DNA of 64,000 nucleotides, from NCBI GenBank assembly GCA_902760865.1, contig CACWID010000004.1, forward strand, positions 103,609-167,608. The letters are read 5' to 3'. The position numbers and the translations under genes are program-made. This DNA comes from an uncultured Bacteroidales bacterium (GTDB lineage: Bacteria; Bacteroidota; Bacteroidia; Bacteroidales; Muribaculaceae). Positions 40,856 through 49,700 of the stretch are shown here, piece by piece; position 1 is the first letter of the stretch, and every line of letters begins with the position of its first letter. The notes under the pieces were generated by a model. The model saw nothing but the letters and a program-made list of their open reading frames with translations, searched no databases and was not told where the DNA came from.

Positions 40856-42220
40856 ATGATGGAGACCTTAAACGAATTTTTCACGACGTTGAGCGGCTAC
40901 CTCTGGGGGTGGCCCATGATTATATTGCTGCTGGGAACACACATTTTCCTGACCTTCCGTCTAGGCATACCCCAGCGCAAACTATTGACGGGCATCAAGT
41001 TATCACTGAGCAAGGACAAGGACTCCACGGGTGACGTGTCGCAGTTCGGCGCGCTGGCCACAGCGCTGGCGGCGACCATCGGCACGGGCAACATCGTGGG
41101 AGTGGCGACGGCCGTGGCCCTGGGCGGTCCCGGCGCCGTGCTGTGGTGCTGGCTCTCGGGCGTGTTTGGCATCGCTACCAAGTACAGCGAGGGCCTTCTC
41201 GCCATCAAGTACCGCGTCAAGTCAGCCGACGGGCGCATGCTGGGCGGACCCATGTACGCGCTGGAGCGCGGCCTGGGATGGAAATGGCTCGCCGTGCTGT
41301 TTGCCCTGTTCACGGCACTGGCATCCTTCGGCATCGGCAACACGGTGCAGGCCAATGCCATCTCGACCATCGCTGAGGGTTCCTACGGCATCCCGACATG
41401 GCTCACGGGCGGATTTGTCTGCCTGCTCACCGGCCTGGTCCTGCTTGGCGGCATCAAGAGCATCGCCCGCGTGTGCAGCGCCCTGGTTCCGTTCATGGCG
41501 TTCTTCTATGTCATGGGGTGCATCTACATCCTCATCGCCAACGGCCAGTATGTCTGGCCCGCCATCAAACTCATCTGTGAGTCGGCCTTCACGCCTCAGG
41601 CTGCCGGAGGCGGCTTCGTGGGCACTACCGTCATCGTGGCGGCCCGCATGGGTATCGCGCGCGGTCTGTTCAGCAACGAGTCCGGCTTGGGTTCCGCTCC
41701 CATTGTCGCCGCTGCAGCCCAGACGCGCAACCCCGTTCGCCAGGCCCTCGTCTCCTCGACGGGCACTTTCTGGGACACGGTGGTCATCTGTGCTTTCACC
41801 GGTCTGGTCATCGTCAGCAGCATCATTGCCCATCCTGACATCAGTGCCAGCGACGGCGCCGCCTTGACCAAGGCCGCCTTCTCCAAGATTCCCTACGTGG
41901 GCACGCCGCTGCTCAGTTTCGGCCTGCTGACGTTCGCCTTCACCACCATCCTGGGCTGGTGCTACTACGGCGAACGCGCCGTCGAGTACCTCAAGGGTAA
42001 ACGCTGGATGCTGGCCTACCGCATCCTGTTCGTCGCCATGGTCTTCGTGGGCAGTGTCATCAGCCTGGACATCGTTTGGAACGCTGCCGACTGCATGAAC
42101 GCCCTCATGGCGATCCCCAACCTCGTCGCCCTGCTGCTGCTGAGCAACGTCATCGCCCGCGAGACCAAGCACTACCTCTACGAGAATCGCCTGGACCACC
42201 ACGCCCCCAAGGACGACTAA
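40856..42220 (+). CDS. Sodium:alanine/glycine symporter (AGCS family)
   Basis: The protein is about 454 aa. Start at one of two adjacent ATGs (40856/40859); the TTG before is not needed. It has about 10-11 transmembrane helices. Family signatures are visible: GDVSQFGALATALAATIGTGNIVGVATA, GPGAVLWCWLSGVFGIATKYSEGLLAIKYR, GLFSNESGLGSAPIVAAAAQT and WCYYGERAVEYL. It imports alanine, glycine or related amino acids with Na+ across the inner membrane. A -7 box TAAATTTG lies at 40822-40829. It is transcribed divergently from Macro-TIR and ends before a TCTAGA array and a hairpin terminator. Confidence 0.93.
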   Translation: MMETLNEFFTTLSGYLWGWPMIILLLGTHIFLTFRLGIPQRKLLTGIKLSLSKDKDSTGDVSQFGALATALAATIGTGNIVGVATAVALGGPGAVLWCWLSGVFGIATKYSEGLLAIKYRVKSADGRMLGGPMYALERGLGWKWLAVLFALFTALASFGIGNTVQANAISTIAEGSYGIPTWLTGGFVCLLTGLVLLGGIKSIARVCSALVPFMAFFYVMGCIYILIANGQYVWPAIKLICESAFTPQAAGGGFVGTTVIVAARMGIARGLFSNESGLGSAPIVAAAAQTRNPVRQALVSSTGTFWDTVVICAFTGLVIVSSIIAHPDISASDGAALTKAAFSKIPYVGTPLLSFGLLTFAFTTILGWCYYGERAVEYLKGKRWMLAYRILFVAMVFVGSVISLDIVWNAADCMNALMAIPNLVALLLLSNVIARETKHYLYENRLDHHAPKDD

Positions 42221-42237
42221 CCCCTCCCCCAAGAGAT

Positions 42238-42306
42238 TCTAGATTGTCTAGAATATCTAGAGCCTCTAGAATATCTAGATTGTCTAGAAAGTCTAGATTA
42301 TCTAGT
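42238..42306. repeat. 9-bp TCTAGA tandem array, copy 1
   Basis: TCTAGA is repeated with a 9-bp period and a variable 3-nt spacer (TTG, ATA, GCC, ATA, TTG, AAG, TTA), about eight units, starting 18 bp after the symporter stop. A similar array lies at 61956-62010. Confidence 0.85.
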
Positions 42307-42341
42307 CTCTCTAGCCCTCTCGACAAGCAACAAGCAACTGT

Positions 42342-42372
42342 GCCCCAGTCGGTTATCCACTGGGGCTAAATA
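42342..42372 (+). terminator. Terminator of the AGCS symporter gene
   Basis: GCCCCAGT-CGGTTATCC-ACTGGGGC is an 8-bp perfect stem, followed by TAAATATTTTT. Confidence 0.75.
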
Positions 42373-42389
42373 TTTTTCCAAAAAAACGC

Positions 42390-42419
42390 TTGCCAGTTCG
42401 GGAAAAAGCAGTACTTTTG
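42390..42419 (+). promoter_or_regulatory. Promoter of the SRP RNA gene
   Basis: TTG at 42390-42392, 19 nt, TACTTTTG at 42412-42419, 5 nt before the predicted RNA 5' end. Confidence 0.8.
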
Positions 42420-42424
42420 CAGCC

Positions 42425-42521
42425 GGGTAAGTCCTACACGGCCAGCTCCCTCCCAATCCCCCAGGCCTTGACCGGAGCAAGGGTAACGAGGTCGTAGCGG
42501 CGCGCTGTAGCTCACTTGCCC
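42425..42521 (+). ncRNA. ffs: Signal recognition particle RNA (4.5S, small type)
   Basis: An RNA of about 97 nt whose ends pair (GGGTAAGT ... ACTTGCCC), followed directly by a run of seven T. The 5' half CCTACACGGCCAGCTCCCTCC and the 3' half GTCGTAGCGGCGCGCTGTAG form the long hairpin. The conserved SRP core is seen as CAGG on the 5' side and AGCA on the 3' side near the tip, followed by AGGGTAACGAGG as in Bacteroidota SRP RNAs. It binds Ffh for co-translational targeting. The tip reads CC-TTGACC-GG rather than a GNRA tetraloop. Other bases in the 42221-42683 gap are the repeat array, terminator and upstream region of the next gene (-7-like TAACTTTG at 42605-42612). Confidence 0.85.
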
Positions 42522-42683
42522 TTTTTTTGTACCCCTACGTCAACTTTTTCCCGCCCTGTCATTATTTTTTTGATGCCCAGGCACCATGCTGCTACATTTT
42601 TTTGTAACTTTGCAGTGCTATCGGGCACAACGCCCCCCTCTGAGTAAAAAAGTAATCATATATTCACTACTAATTTTTCCACT

Positions 42684-43646
42684 ATGAGACTCAAACATTA
42701 TCTTTTCAGGATCATCACCCTCATTGCGGTGGGGATGACGTGTAACCTCAACGTTTCGGCAACAGATTATGACTCGGGCTTGGTCGGCGACGTCAACCAC
42801 GACGGCCGTCTGAGCATCACCGACATCTCTATGCTCATCAATGACTTGCTCACTGACGCCCATGCCAATTATCTCAGCGACATCAACAGGGACCGCAGGC
42901 TGAGCATCGCCGACGTCTCTGAACTCATCGATATGGTACTCAACTACCCGGACTGCAACCTGTGTTTCACCATCGATGACTGGCGTTTCACGATGGTGCG
43001 GGTAAAGGGAGGCACCTTCACGCTGGGCGCCGCCCAGGGGCAGGACAGTGAAGCCTACTACGATGAATTTCCGGCCCACCAGGTCACCCTCTCGGACTAT
43101 TACATCGGCCAGTGCGAAGTGGATCAGATGCTTTGGTACCACGTCATGGACGGACTTCCTCTCGACAACGACGACCAAGAGTGCCCCGTCGTGAACGTGT
43201 CCTGGGAGGATTGCCAAGACTTCATCAACACCCTTAACCAGCTCACAGGACTCAACTTCCGCCTCCCCACCGAGGCCGAATGGGAATTTGCCGCTCGCGG
43301 CGGCAACCTCAGCCAGCACTACAAGTACTCAGGCAGCAACGACTTTGACGAGGTGGCCTGGTGTGAGGAAAACAGCAATGACTGGCTGCACCGCACCGGC
43401 GAAAAGAAGCCCAACGAACTCGGCATCTACGACATGAGCGGCAACGCATGGGAGTGGTGCTATGACTGGTGGGGCATGTATGAAAGCGCCGCCGTTGTCA
43501 ACCCGACGGGGCCCGAGAGCGGCTCCGAGCGAGTGTGCCGTGGCGGATGCATGAATGGCCACGCCAGATTCTGCCGCATCGGCTACCGCATGAGCTATCC
43601 GCCTTTTACCCGACGCCCGGAACTCGGATTCCGCCTGGCACTGTAA
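42684..43646 (+). CDS. Dockerin - formylglycine-generating-enzyme-like (SUMF1) domain protein
   Basis: The 320-aa protein has a signal peptide (MRLKHYLFRIITLIAVGMTCNLNVSA). Unlike the other dockerin proteins here, the two dockerin repeats are N-terminal: GDVNHDGRLSITDISMLIND and SDINRDRRLSIADVSELIDM (about 35-90). The rest is an FGE-sulfatase (C-type-lectin-like) domain: MVRVKGGTFTLG, VTLSDYYIGQCEV, CPVVNVSWEDCQDFI, LPTEAEWEFAARGG, ELGIYDMSGNAWEWC and RRPELGFRLAL. The segment where true FGE carries its paired active-site cysteines does not match (CRGGCMNGHARFCRIGYR), so it is probably a non-enzymatic binding or structural protein. Confidence 0.85.
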   Translation: MRLKHYLFRIITLIAVGMTCNLNVSATDYDSGLVGDVNHDGRLSITDISMLINDLLTDAHANYLSDINRDRRLSIADVSELIDMVLNYPDCNLCFTIDDWRFTMVRVKGGTFTLGAAQGQDSEAYYDEFPAHQVTLSDYYIGQCEVDQMLWYHVMDGLPLDNDDQECPVVNVSWEDCQDFINTLNQLTGLNFRLPTEAEWEFAARGGNLSQHYKYSGSNDFDEVAWCEENSNDWLHRTGEKKPNELGIYDMSGNAWEWCYDWWGMYESAAVVNPTGPESGSERVCRGGCMNGHARFCRIGYRMSYPPFTRRPELGFRLAL

Positions 43647-43673
43647 CCCCGGGAAGCATCCACACCCAGCACC

Positions 43674-43737
43674 AAGAGGGTGCACCATCATCCACGCCTA
43701 GAACTCTAATCGGCTTCGAGTGATGGTGCATCCTCTT
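43674..43737. terminator. Long hairpin between convergent genes
   Basis: AAGAGGGTGCACCATCA (43674-43690) pairs with TGATGGTGCATCCTCTT (43721-43737), 17 bp with one mismatch. The central 30 nt are unpaired. It can end transcripts from both sides. Confidence 0.65.
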
Positions 43738-43807
43738 GTTTGATTTCTCGGCCGTTAGGCAAATTAAATAATCCAGAGGCTTTTCCCCCAGCTGCTGATG
43801 CTTACTG

Positions 43808-45010
43808 TCACCGCAGCATGTCGCGCACCTCGTCGAGGCTGCCGTCGTTGGGCGACGGTGTCACGCCCAGCAGGTAGCACAGCAGCGGATAGACGCACAC
43901 GTTGCGGAAACGCTCAGGCTTGGTGTACCCCTCCTTGAAGTCAGGGCCGATGGCACGGAAGCCCACCTGCATGTCGGCAGCCGTGTGGTCAAAGCCGTGG
44001 CTGCCACGCTGCTTCTTTGACGGCTTGTCGGCAAAGAGCCAGCCCACGTCGGGCAGTACCACCACGTCGCCCATGTTCTTATTGGTGCCGTAGCCCAGAT
44101 AGGCGGGCAAGTTGCCCTTTTTCCAGGCGCGGATGTGGTCCACCGCCTGCAAGGCATTGTATATGGAGTCAACATATTGCGGAGCGCTGGCATAGATGAG
44201 CGTGGGGTAATCGTTGCAGAAGCGCTCATACCACTGCTTGGGCAACACGTCGTCGATGTCCACAAAGCGCTTGGGATCGACGCTTGTCATGCCGTGGTCG
44301 CCGGTGACGATGAAGTTCACCTTGTCGGCAAAGGGCAGCAGCTGGATGCGCGCCCACAGTTTGCTCAGCAGCAGGTCCATGTTCTCGACGGCAAGGCGCG
44401 TCATGCGGTTCATCGGGCCGTAATTGTGACCCGAGCGGTCAGGTTCCTCAAAGTAGGCCATCACCAGGTGGGGGCGGTCGGCCTCAGGCAACTGGAGCAG
44501 ACGGATAATCTCGTCGACACGCCCTTCAAAATCGAGCTGCTGGGTCTGGTAGTCACGCCAGTAGGTGGGATACTCGCCCTGAACGGCGACATCGCTGCCC
44601 ACCCAGAAGACCGTCGCCGTCTTCACGCCCTGATGCTTGGCAGTCAGCCACACGGGGTCACCGCCATAGTAACGGCTGTCGGCACGCGTCACCTTGTTGC
44701 CCAGCGAGAACTCCACGCCCTTCTCGCGGTCCCAGAAGGTGTTGGTGATGATACCGTGGTGGTCGGGGGTCAGGCCCGTGGCCAGCGTGTAGTGGTTGGG
44801 GAAGGTCTTGCTCGGGAACGAGGGCTGCATCACCGCCTTGACGCCATCGCGTGCCAGCTGGTTCATGAACGGCACATCATAGGTGTCCAGGTAGTCCCAT
44901 CGCAGGCCGTCGAGCGAGATGATCACCGTGTAGTTGTCACGTCCAGCGCCCCAGGACTGCACAACCATCAGCGGCAGCAACAACAGCAGTAAAAAAAAAC
45001 TTTTCATCAT
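43808..45010 (-). CDS. Type I phosphodiesterase / nucleotide pyrophosphatase (ENPP-like)
   Basis: The 400-aa protein has a signal peptide ending near WGAG, so it acts in the periplasm or at the surface. The alkaline-phosphatase-superfamily motifs are complete. ISLDGLRWDY gives metal ligand D34, and PSKTFPNHYTLATG gives nucleophile T69 with N72. EEPDRSGHNYG and TGDHGM (D and H) complete the two-zinc site, and a C-terminal GSHGFDH follows. ENPP-type enzymes cleave phosphodiester or pyrophosphate bonds of nucleotides or lipids. It lies downstream of the TonB receptor and OB-fold lipoprotein genes but behind a terminator. Confidence 0.92.
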   Translation of the reverse strand: MMKSFFLLLLLLPLMVVQSWGAGRDNYTVIISLDGLRWDYLDTYDVPFMNQLARDGVKAVMQPSFPSKTFPNHYTLATGLTPDHHGIITNTFWDREKGVEFSLGNKVTRADSRYYGGDPVWLTAKHQGVKTATVFWVGSDVAVQGEYPTYWRDYQTQQLDFEGRVDEIIRLLQLPEADRPHLVMAYFEEPDRSGHNYGPMNRMTRLAVENMDLLLSKLWARIQLLPFADKVNFIVTGDHGMTSVDPKRFVDIDDVLPKQWYERFCNDYPTLIYASAPQYVDSIYNALQAVDHIRAWKKGNLPAYLGYGTNKNMGDVVVLPDVGWLFADKPSKKQRGSHGFDHTAADMQVGFRAIGPDFKEGYTKPERFRNVCVYPLLCYLLGVTPSPNDGSLDEVRDMLR

Positions 45011-45162
45011 CTATTAGTTTTTAAATCATTCATGTCACAAAGGTAACCAAAATAATCCACCCCACCAAGCCCCATCCCATTAGAATCCCCCGCCCCATCC
45101 CACTAGACGCGACGGCCGTCCTGTCCAGTACTCCGAGGCCCCGCCTCAGAAAAAAGAAAAAC

Positions 45163-45191
45163 AAGGGAGCGGCCATTGTGACCGCCCCCTT
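45163..45191 (-). terminator. Terminator of the TonB receptor-lipoprotein operon
   Basis: AAGGGAGCGG ... CCGCCCCCTT forms a 10-bp stem with one mismatch. On the minus strand it is followed by GTTTTTC. Confidence 0.75.
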
Positions 45192-45256
45192 AACAAATTC
45201 ATGTGTGGAAATGTAATAGCTTAGTAACGGGACTTAGAAAAGTATATCTTTGCCCA

Positions 45257-46774
45257 TTACTCGGGCTTCTCGTGCGAGAAGTAGATACCGTTGGACATCT
45301 GCGGAGTGCCGTTGAAAGTCTTGCGCACACCGATTACCGTCAGCTTGTCGCCAACCTCAATACCCTCCATCTCGAACAGACCCTTGCGGTAGTCGCCAGT
45401 AGCACCCCAACCGGGATAGCAGCCATAGACGTAAACGCTGTTGGTCTCATCCTCCAGGTAAACGTTACCGTAGACCGGGTTAGCGATCTCGGTGATGGTA
45501 CCAGTAATCATGTAGTAGGTATCGGGATCATCCTCCTGGTCGAGGAACTCGTCGATGCTGATCGGAGTCACGGGGATGGTGGACTCGAGAACAGCGCCGG
45601 TCATTTGCGGGGTCTCCTTATACACGCCACGCTTGCCCACGAGGGTAACGACGTCACCAGCCTTCAGGCCAGCAGCCTCAAAGTCACCCTTGGCACCGAT
45701 GCCATAGACGTAGGTCTCACCAGAATAGTCACGGATATAGACGTTACCGTAGGTAGCATTAGCCACGCTGGTGATCACACCGGTGAGGCGGTACTGGGTC
45801 TCGCCCACTTCTGCCTCCAGGAACTCGGCAATAGAGCACTCAACGATAGCACCCGTCTGGTTGATGGTTGCCATAGCGGTATATTCCTTACCCTTGTCGT
45901 CGGTGGTCTTGAACACTACGGTAGTGCTGCGGTCGCCACCATTGTTGGCATTGGCATGGAAGGTTACCACGGGCTCAGCGCCACCGGTTACCGACACGAT
46001 GCCCAGCCAGCTCTTGGCCTCGTCGGGAATCTCGACCGAGATGCCGTTGTTGGTCTTGCAGCTCAGGTTAACGGTCACGTTACCACCCTCCATGGGAATC
46101 GTAGCGTCGGCGGGGTCATAACCCTCGACCTTGACGAGCGACTTCTGGATGTTGATGACGGTCACGTCAACGAGCTCTACGGTACCGTTATACACGGTCT
46201 TGGGACCCTCGACGGTAACGATGTCGCCCTCCTCGAGACCCAGGCTCAGGAAGTTCTTGGTACCACCCTTGGCATCAAGCGTACCATAGATGTAAACCTC
46301 GCCCGTCTCGTCAACCAGATACCAGTTGCCGTAGGTCGTGTTGACGATCCTGGTCACGGTACCGGTCACACGGTAGGTCTTGCTCTCGGGACCGGCAATG
46401 ACCTCGGCACAGGTAGCCTCCTTAACGACTGCGAGGCCCTGAATCACGTTGATGGTCTGCTTCTTGTCGGCACAAGCGACGTGCAGGACAGCGGTGCGGC
46501 CGTCAGGAGCAGCAGGAGCGGTGAAGGTCACCTTGGTCTCACCGGCGCCACCGTTCATGGGGCTCACGGTCAACCAGGCGGGAAGTTCGGCCTCGTCAAA
46601 CGACCAGGCCTCCTTGGCGTTGATGGTAATCGTGTTGGTGCCACCGGCCTCGTCGATAGCCACATAGGAAGATGAAACCTTAATCTCATCGAGCAAGGTT
46701 ATTGCATCGTCATCAGAGCAAGCCGACAACAGAGCGACCAGTGCAAAAAACGAAATAAAATATTTGAGTTTCAT
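45257..46774 (-). CDS. Surface lipoprotein with BACON and OB-fold (YhcR/DUF5689-like) repeats
   Basis: The 505-aa protein has lipobox LLSAC19. Modules in order: a BACON-like Ig domain (about 30-110, AWLTVSPMNGGAGETKVTF); an OB-fold domain (about 115-205, YRVTGTVTRIVNTTYGNWYL and VYIYGTLDAKGG); a second BACON (about 205-310, ISVEIPDEAKSWLGIVSVTGG); and two more OB folds, with repeated TGVITSVANATYGNVYI and TGTITEIANPVYGNVYL. The OB repeats resemble domains found next to extracellular nucleases. It lies 23 bp after the TonB receptor gene and probably serves as its surface partner, perhaps for nucleotides or nucleic acids (inferred). Confidence 0.85.
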   Translation of the reverse strand: MKLKYFISFFALVALLSACSDDDAITLLDEIKVSSSYVAIDEAGGTNTITINAKEAWSFDEAELPAWLTVSPMNGGAGETKVTFTAPAAPDGRTAVLHVACADKKQTINVIQGLAVVKEATCAEVIAGPESKTYRVTGTVTRIVNTTYGNWYLVDETGEVYIYGTLDAKGGTKNFLSLGLEEGDIVTVEGPKTVYNGTVELVDVTVINIQKSLVKVEGYDPADATIPMEGGNVTVNLSCKTNNGISVEIPDEAKSWLGIVSVTGGAEPVVTFHANANNGGDRSTTVVFKTTDDKGKEYTAMATINQTGAIVECSIAEFLEAEVGETQYRLTGVITSVANATYGNVYIRDYSGETYVYGIGAKGDFEAAGLKAGDVVTLVGKRGVYKETPQMTGAVLESTIPVTPISIDEFLDQEDDPDTYYMITGTITEIANPVYGNVYLEDETNSVYVYGCYPGWGATGDYRKGLFEMEGIEVGDKLTVIGVRKTFNGTPQMSNGIYFSHEKPE

Positions 46775-46797
46775 AATGTTGTCTTAGTCTTTAGGAA

Positions 46798-49700
46798 TTA
46801 GTTGAAGATGTACTTGATACCGATAGATGCGTTCCAGCACTGACCGATGGACTTGTTGGGAACGAAGGTCTTGGTAGCACCGTCAATCGACTTGGGAGTC
46901 GAGAAGGTAGCATAGCCCTGAGCGTCAACGCCCTCATACTTGAGGATGCGGGGATCGCTGCCGATTTCGGGGTTGAGATACTTGCTCACGCCCCAGCTCG
47001 AGTTGAAGAAGTTCAGCACGTTCTTCACGTCGAGGAGCAGCTGCAGGGTGTGCTTGGCACCGCAAACGTTCACTGAGAAGTCATGCTTGTAGCTCAAGTC
47101 AATGCGATGTACCCAGGGGCTGTACAGGCTATAGGCCTCGGCGTACTTGCCCTGATGGTTCTTCAGGTAGCTGTTGGCATGAACGTAGTCCATGAAGCGG
47201 GTCTTGTCACCCTCGCTGACGAAACGGAACTCGCGGTTAGCGACCTGATCGTCGGTGGGGATGTACAGTGCGTCGTAGTTGTAGCCGTCGCCGTTCATGT
47301 CGTTGGCCATCATGAAGGAGTAGTTGTAACCACCGCGCCAGGTCTCATAGATCAGGCCATAGTGGTTGCCACTCTTGTCGTGACCGGTTGCCGACAGGAT
47401 GAAACGGTCAGGAGTTACATACTGCGAGTTGTGCAGCTTGATGTTGTTGGGACCCTCGATGGTGGGAACATAGGTGAAGGCGCTCTCGGCAGCGCTACCG
47501 GGCATACCGGTAACCTCCTTCTGTACGGTGTGGGTGTAAGCAGCCATCAGGCTCAGCCAGTCGGTGGGCTCAGCATTCACGGTGATGTTGCCGATCCAAC
47601 CATAACCACGGCTGGTGTTCTCCAGGACGAAAGCCTTGGTACCCGTGCGGTATCCTGCAGGATACATGGGACGGTTGTCAGCACCGTTGAAGCGGGCAAA
47701 GCCACCCACGCTGGGGATAGACCAGTCGCTGATGCTGGCAGCGTTGATGTTCTTGTTGAAGATACCCTCGACAGTTACACTGAGGGGGAACGAAACGGGG
47801 ATGCTGTAGTCAACAGCCAGCGAGGTCTTCCAGACCATCGGCATCTTGAACTTGGGATCCACGCCATTGACGGCCGAGGGAACGGTACCCATGTCAGAAG
47901 TCACGTTCTCGGGATAACCCATAGCGATCAGCTTATTGCGCAGGGCATTGATCGAAGCCTGGCCGTTCTCGGTCACCAGACCGCCGGCGAACTGGCTCAT
48001 GTCGATGTAACGGTTACCGTTGGCATCGGTAGTGTAGGCACCAGTGTAGTTCTCAAAGCCACGGTTGGGCTTGTAAACCATTTCACCAGTGTTGGGATCC
48101 TTAACCATACCGCCAATCTTGGTGTTGGCGTTGAGCTGAGCCTGATACTGTACCAGACCGCCGTTGGTGGGCATGTTGGTGAAGAATACCAGGGGCAGAC
48201 GGCCCGAGAACAGACCCGTACCACCGCGCACCTTCAGCACCTTGTTGCCGAGCACGTCCCAGCTGAAGCCGAGGCGAGGTTGAACGATCAGGTTGCTGTT
48301 GGGCCACTTGCCAGTGTCGATGTGACGCTCATTACCCTTATTATCATAGTAGGTAAGCTCCTTGATAGCGTTGTTGGTGATCAGGTCACCATTGTTGAAG
48401 AACAGACCGTCGAGACGCAGACCGTAGGTCAGCTTGAAGTTCTTGGTCACGTTCCACTCGTCCTGGGCATAGATACCAGCCTTGTTGAACTGCACGCGGG
48501 CAGCAGGCTTGGTCTCGCTACCGTAACCGTAGGTCAAGCAGACAACCTCGGGGGTAGCGCCGTTGATGAAGTCGTCAACGCTGTTATAGCGGTAGTAACC
48601 AGTACCGTTACGCATGTACTGGTTGTCGGCCATCTGATGCTCAAAGCTCAGACCACCCATGATCTTGTGGTTACCATAGTACCAGGTCACGTCGTCACGC
48701 AGGTTCCAGATGGTGTTGTGAACGGCGTTGTTCCAGGTAAAGAGCTCATAACCCAGAGCCATGTAGTTGTCCTTGTTGCCGTCGGCATCGGTCATCGTGA
48801 TGTCGATGAAGGGGAACTCGCTCGAGTTGCTGGCGCGGATATCGTCCAGCTTAGACAGGGTAGCCAGGAACTGGTTCGACAGGTTGTCGGTCAGGCGGCT
48901 GTTCAGATCCAGAGAGAAGGAGTGTACCAGGTTGTCCATGCCATACATCGAGTTGGCGAAGGAGAAGGACTTCTGAGATACACGGGCAGTTGCCATACGC
49001 GTGCCACCGTCCATCGAGGTCGCATTGGGATTGCTCCAATAGCGGTTCTTGGTGTAGTTGTAGCGCAGGGCCAGGTGATGGTCTTGGTTGATGTTCCAGT
49101 CCAGGCGGGCGAGGATCTTATAGTTGTTCTCGTCGGCAGGGAATTTGGTCCATGAACCCGTGTCATAGCCATATTTGCTCTTCACGTGGTTGCTCACGCG
49201 CTCCAGGTCGGCCAAGGAGGTGCGCGAAACAAACTGGTCGGGAACGGCAACACCGTCACGTGAAGCAACCCATGTATTGACGATAGTAGGCTGCTTGGTC
49301 ATCTCACCGTTCACAAAGAAGAACAGCTTATCCTTGATAATCGGACCGCCGATGGTGGCACCATAGGTGGTCACCTTGAATTTCTCGCGGGCCTGACCGA
49401 TCTGGGTGCGCTCAACGGCGTCACCGCGCATGTTCTCGTTGCGGTGGAAGATGTAGGCACTGCCACGGAACTTGTTGGTACCACTCTTGGTAATGGCGTT
49501 CACACCACCACCGATGAAGTTGGTCTGACGAACGTCGTAGGGGGAAATCACCACCTGCAACTCCTCGATAGCCTCGATGCTGATGGGGTTACCACCACCA
49601 GGCAGATTGTCGCTCAGACCGAAGTTGTTATTGAAGTTAGCACCGTCAACGGTGAAGTTGGCGGTACGGCCATCGGTACCGGCAAAGCTCATGCCGTTAC

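Noticed and set aside
42238-42306. CRISPR-like array of TCTAGA repeats
   Set aside because: Repeat of 6 bp and spacer of 3 bp; no cas genes anywhere in the window.
42684-43646. Active formylglycine-generating enzyme
   Set aside because: The active-site cysteine segment does not match and no sulfatase gene is nearby.
47083-49155. 690-codon open frame antisense to the TonB receptor
   Set aside because: Same reasoning: the opposite strand carries a complete receptor with signal peptide and barrel strands; the antisense product has no recognisable feature.
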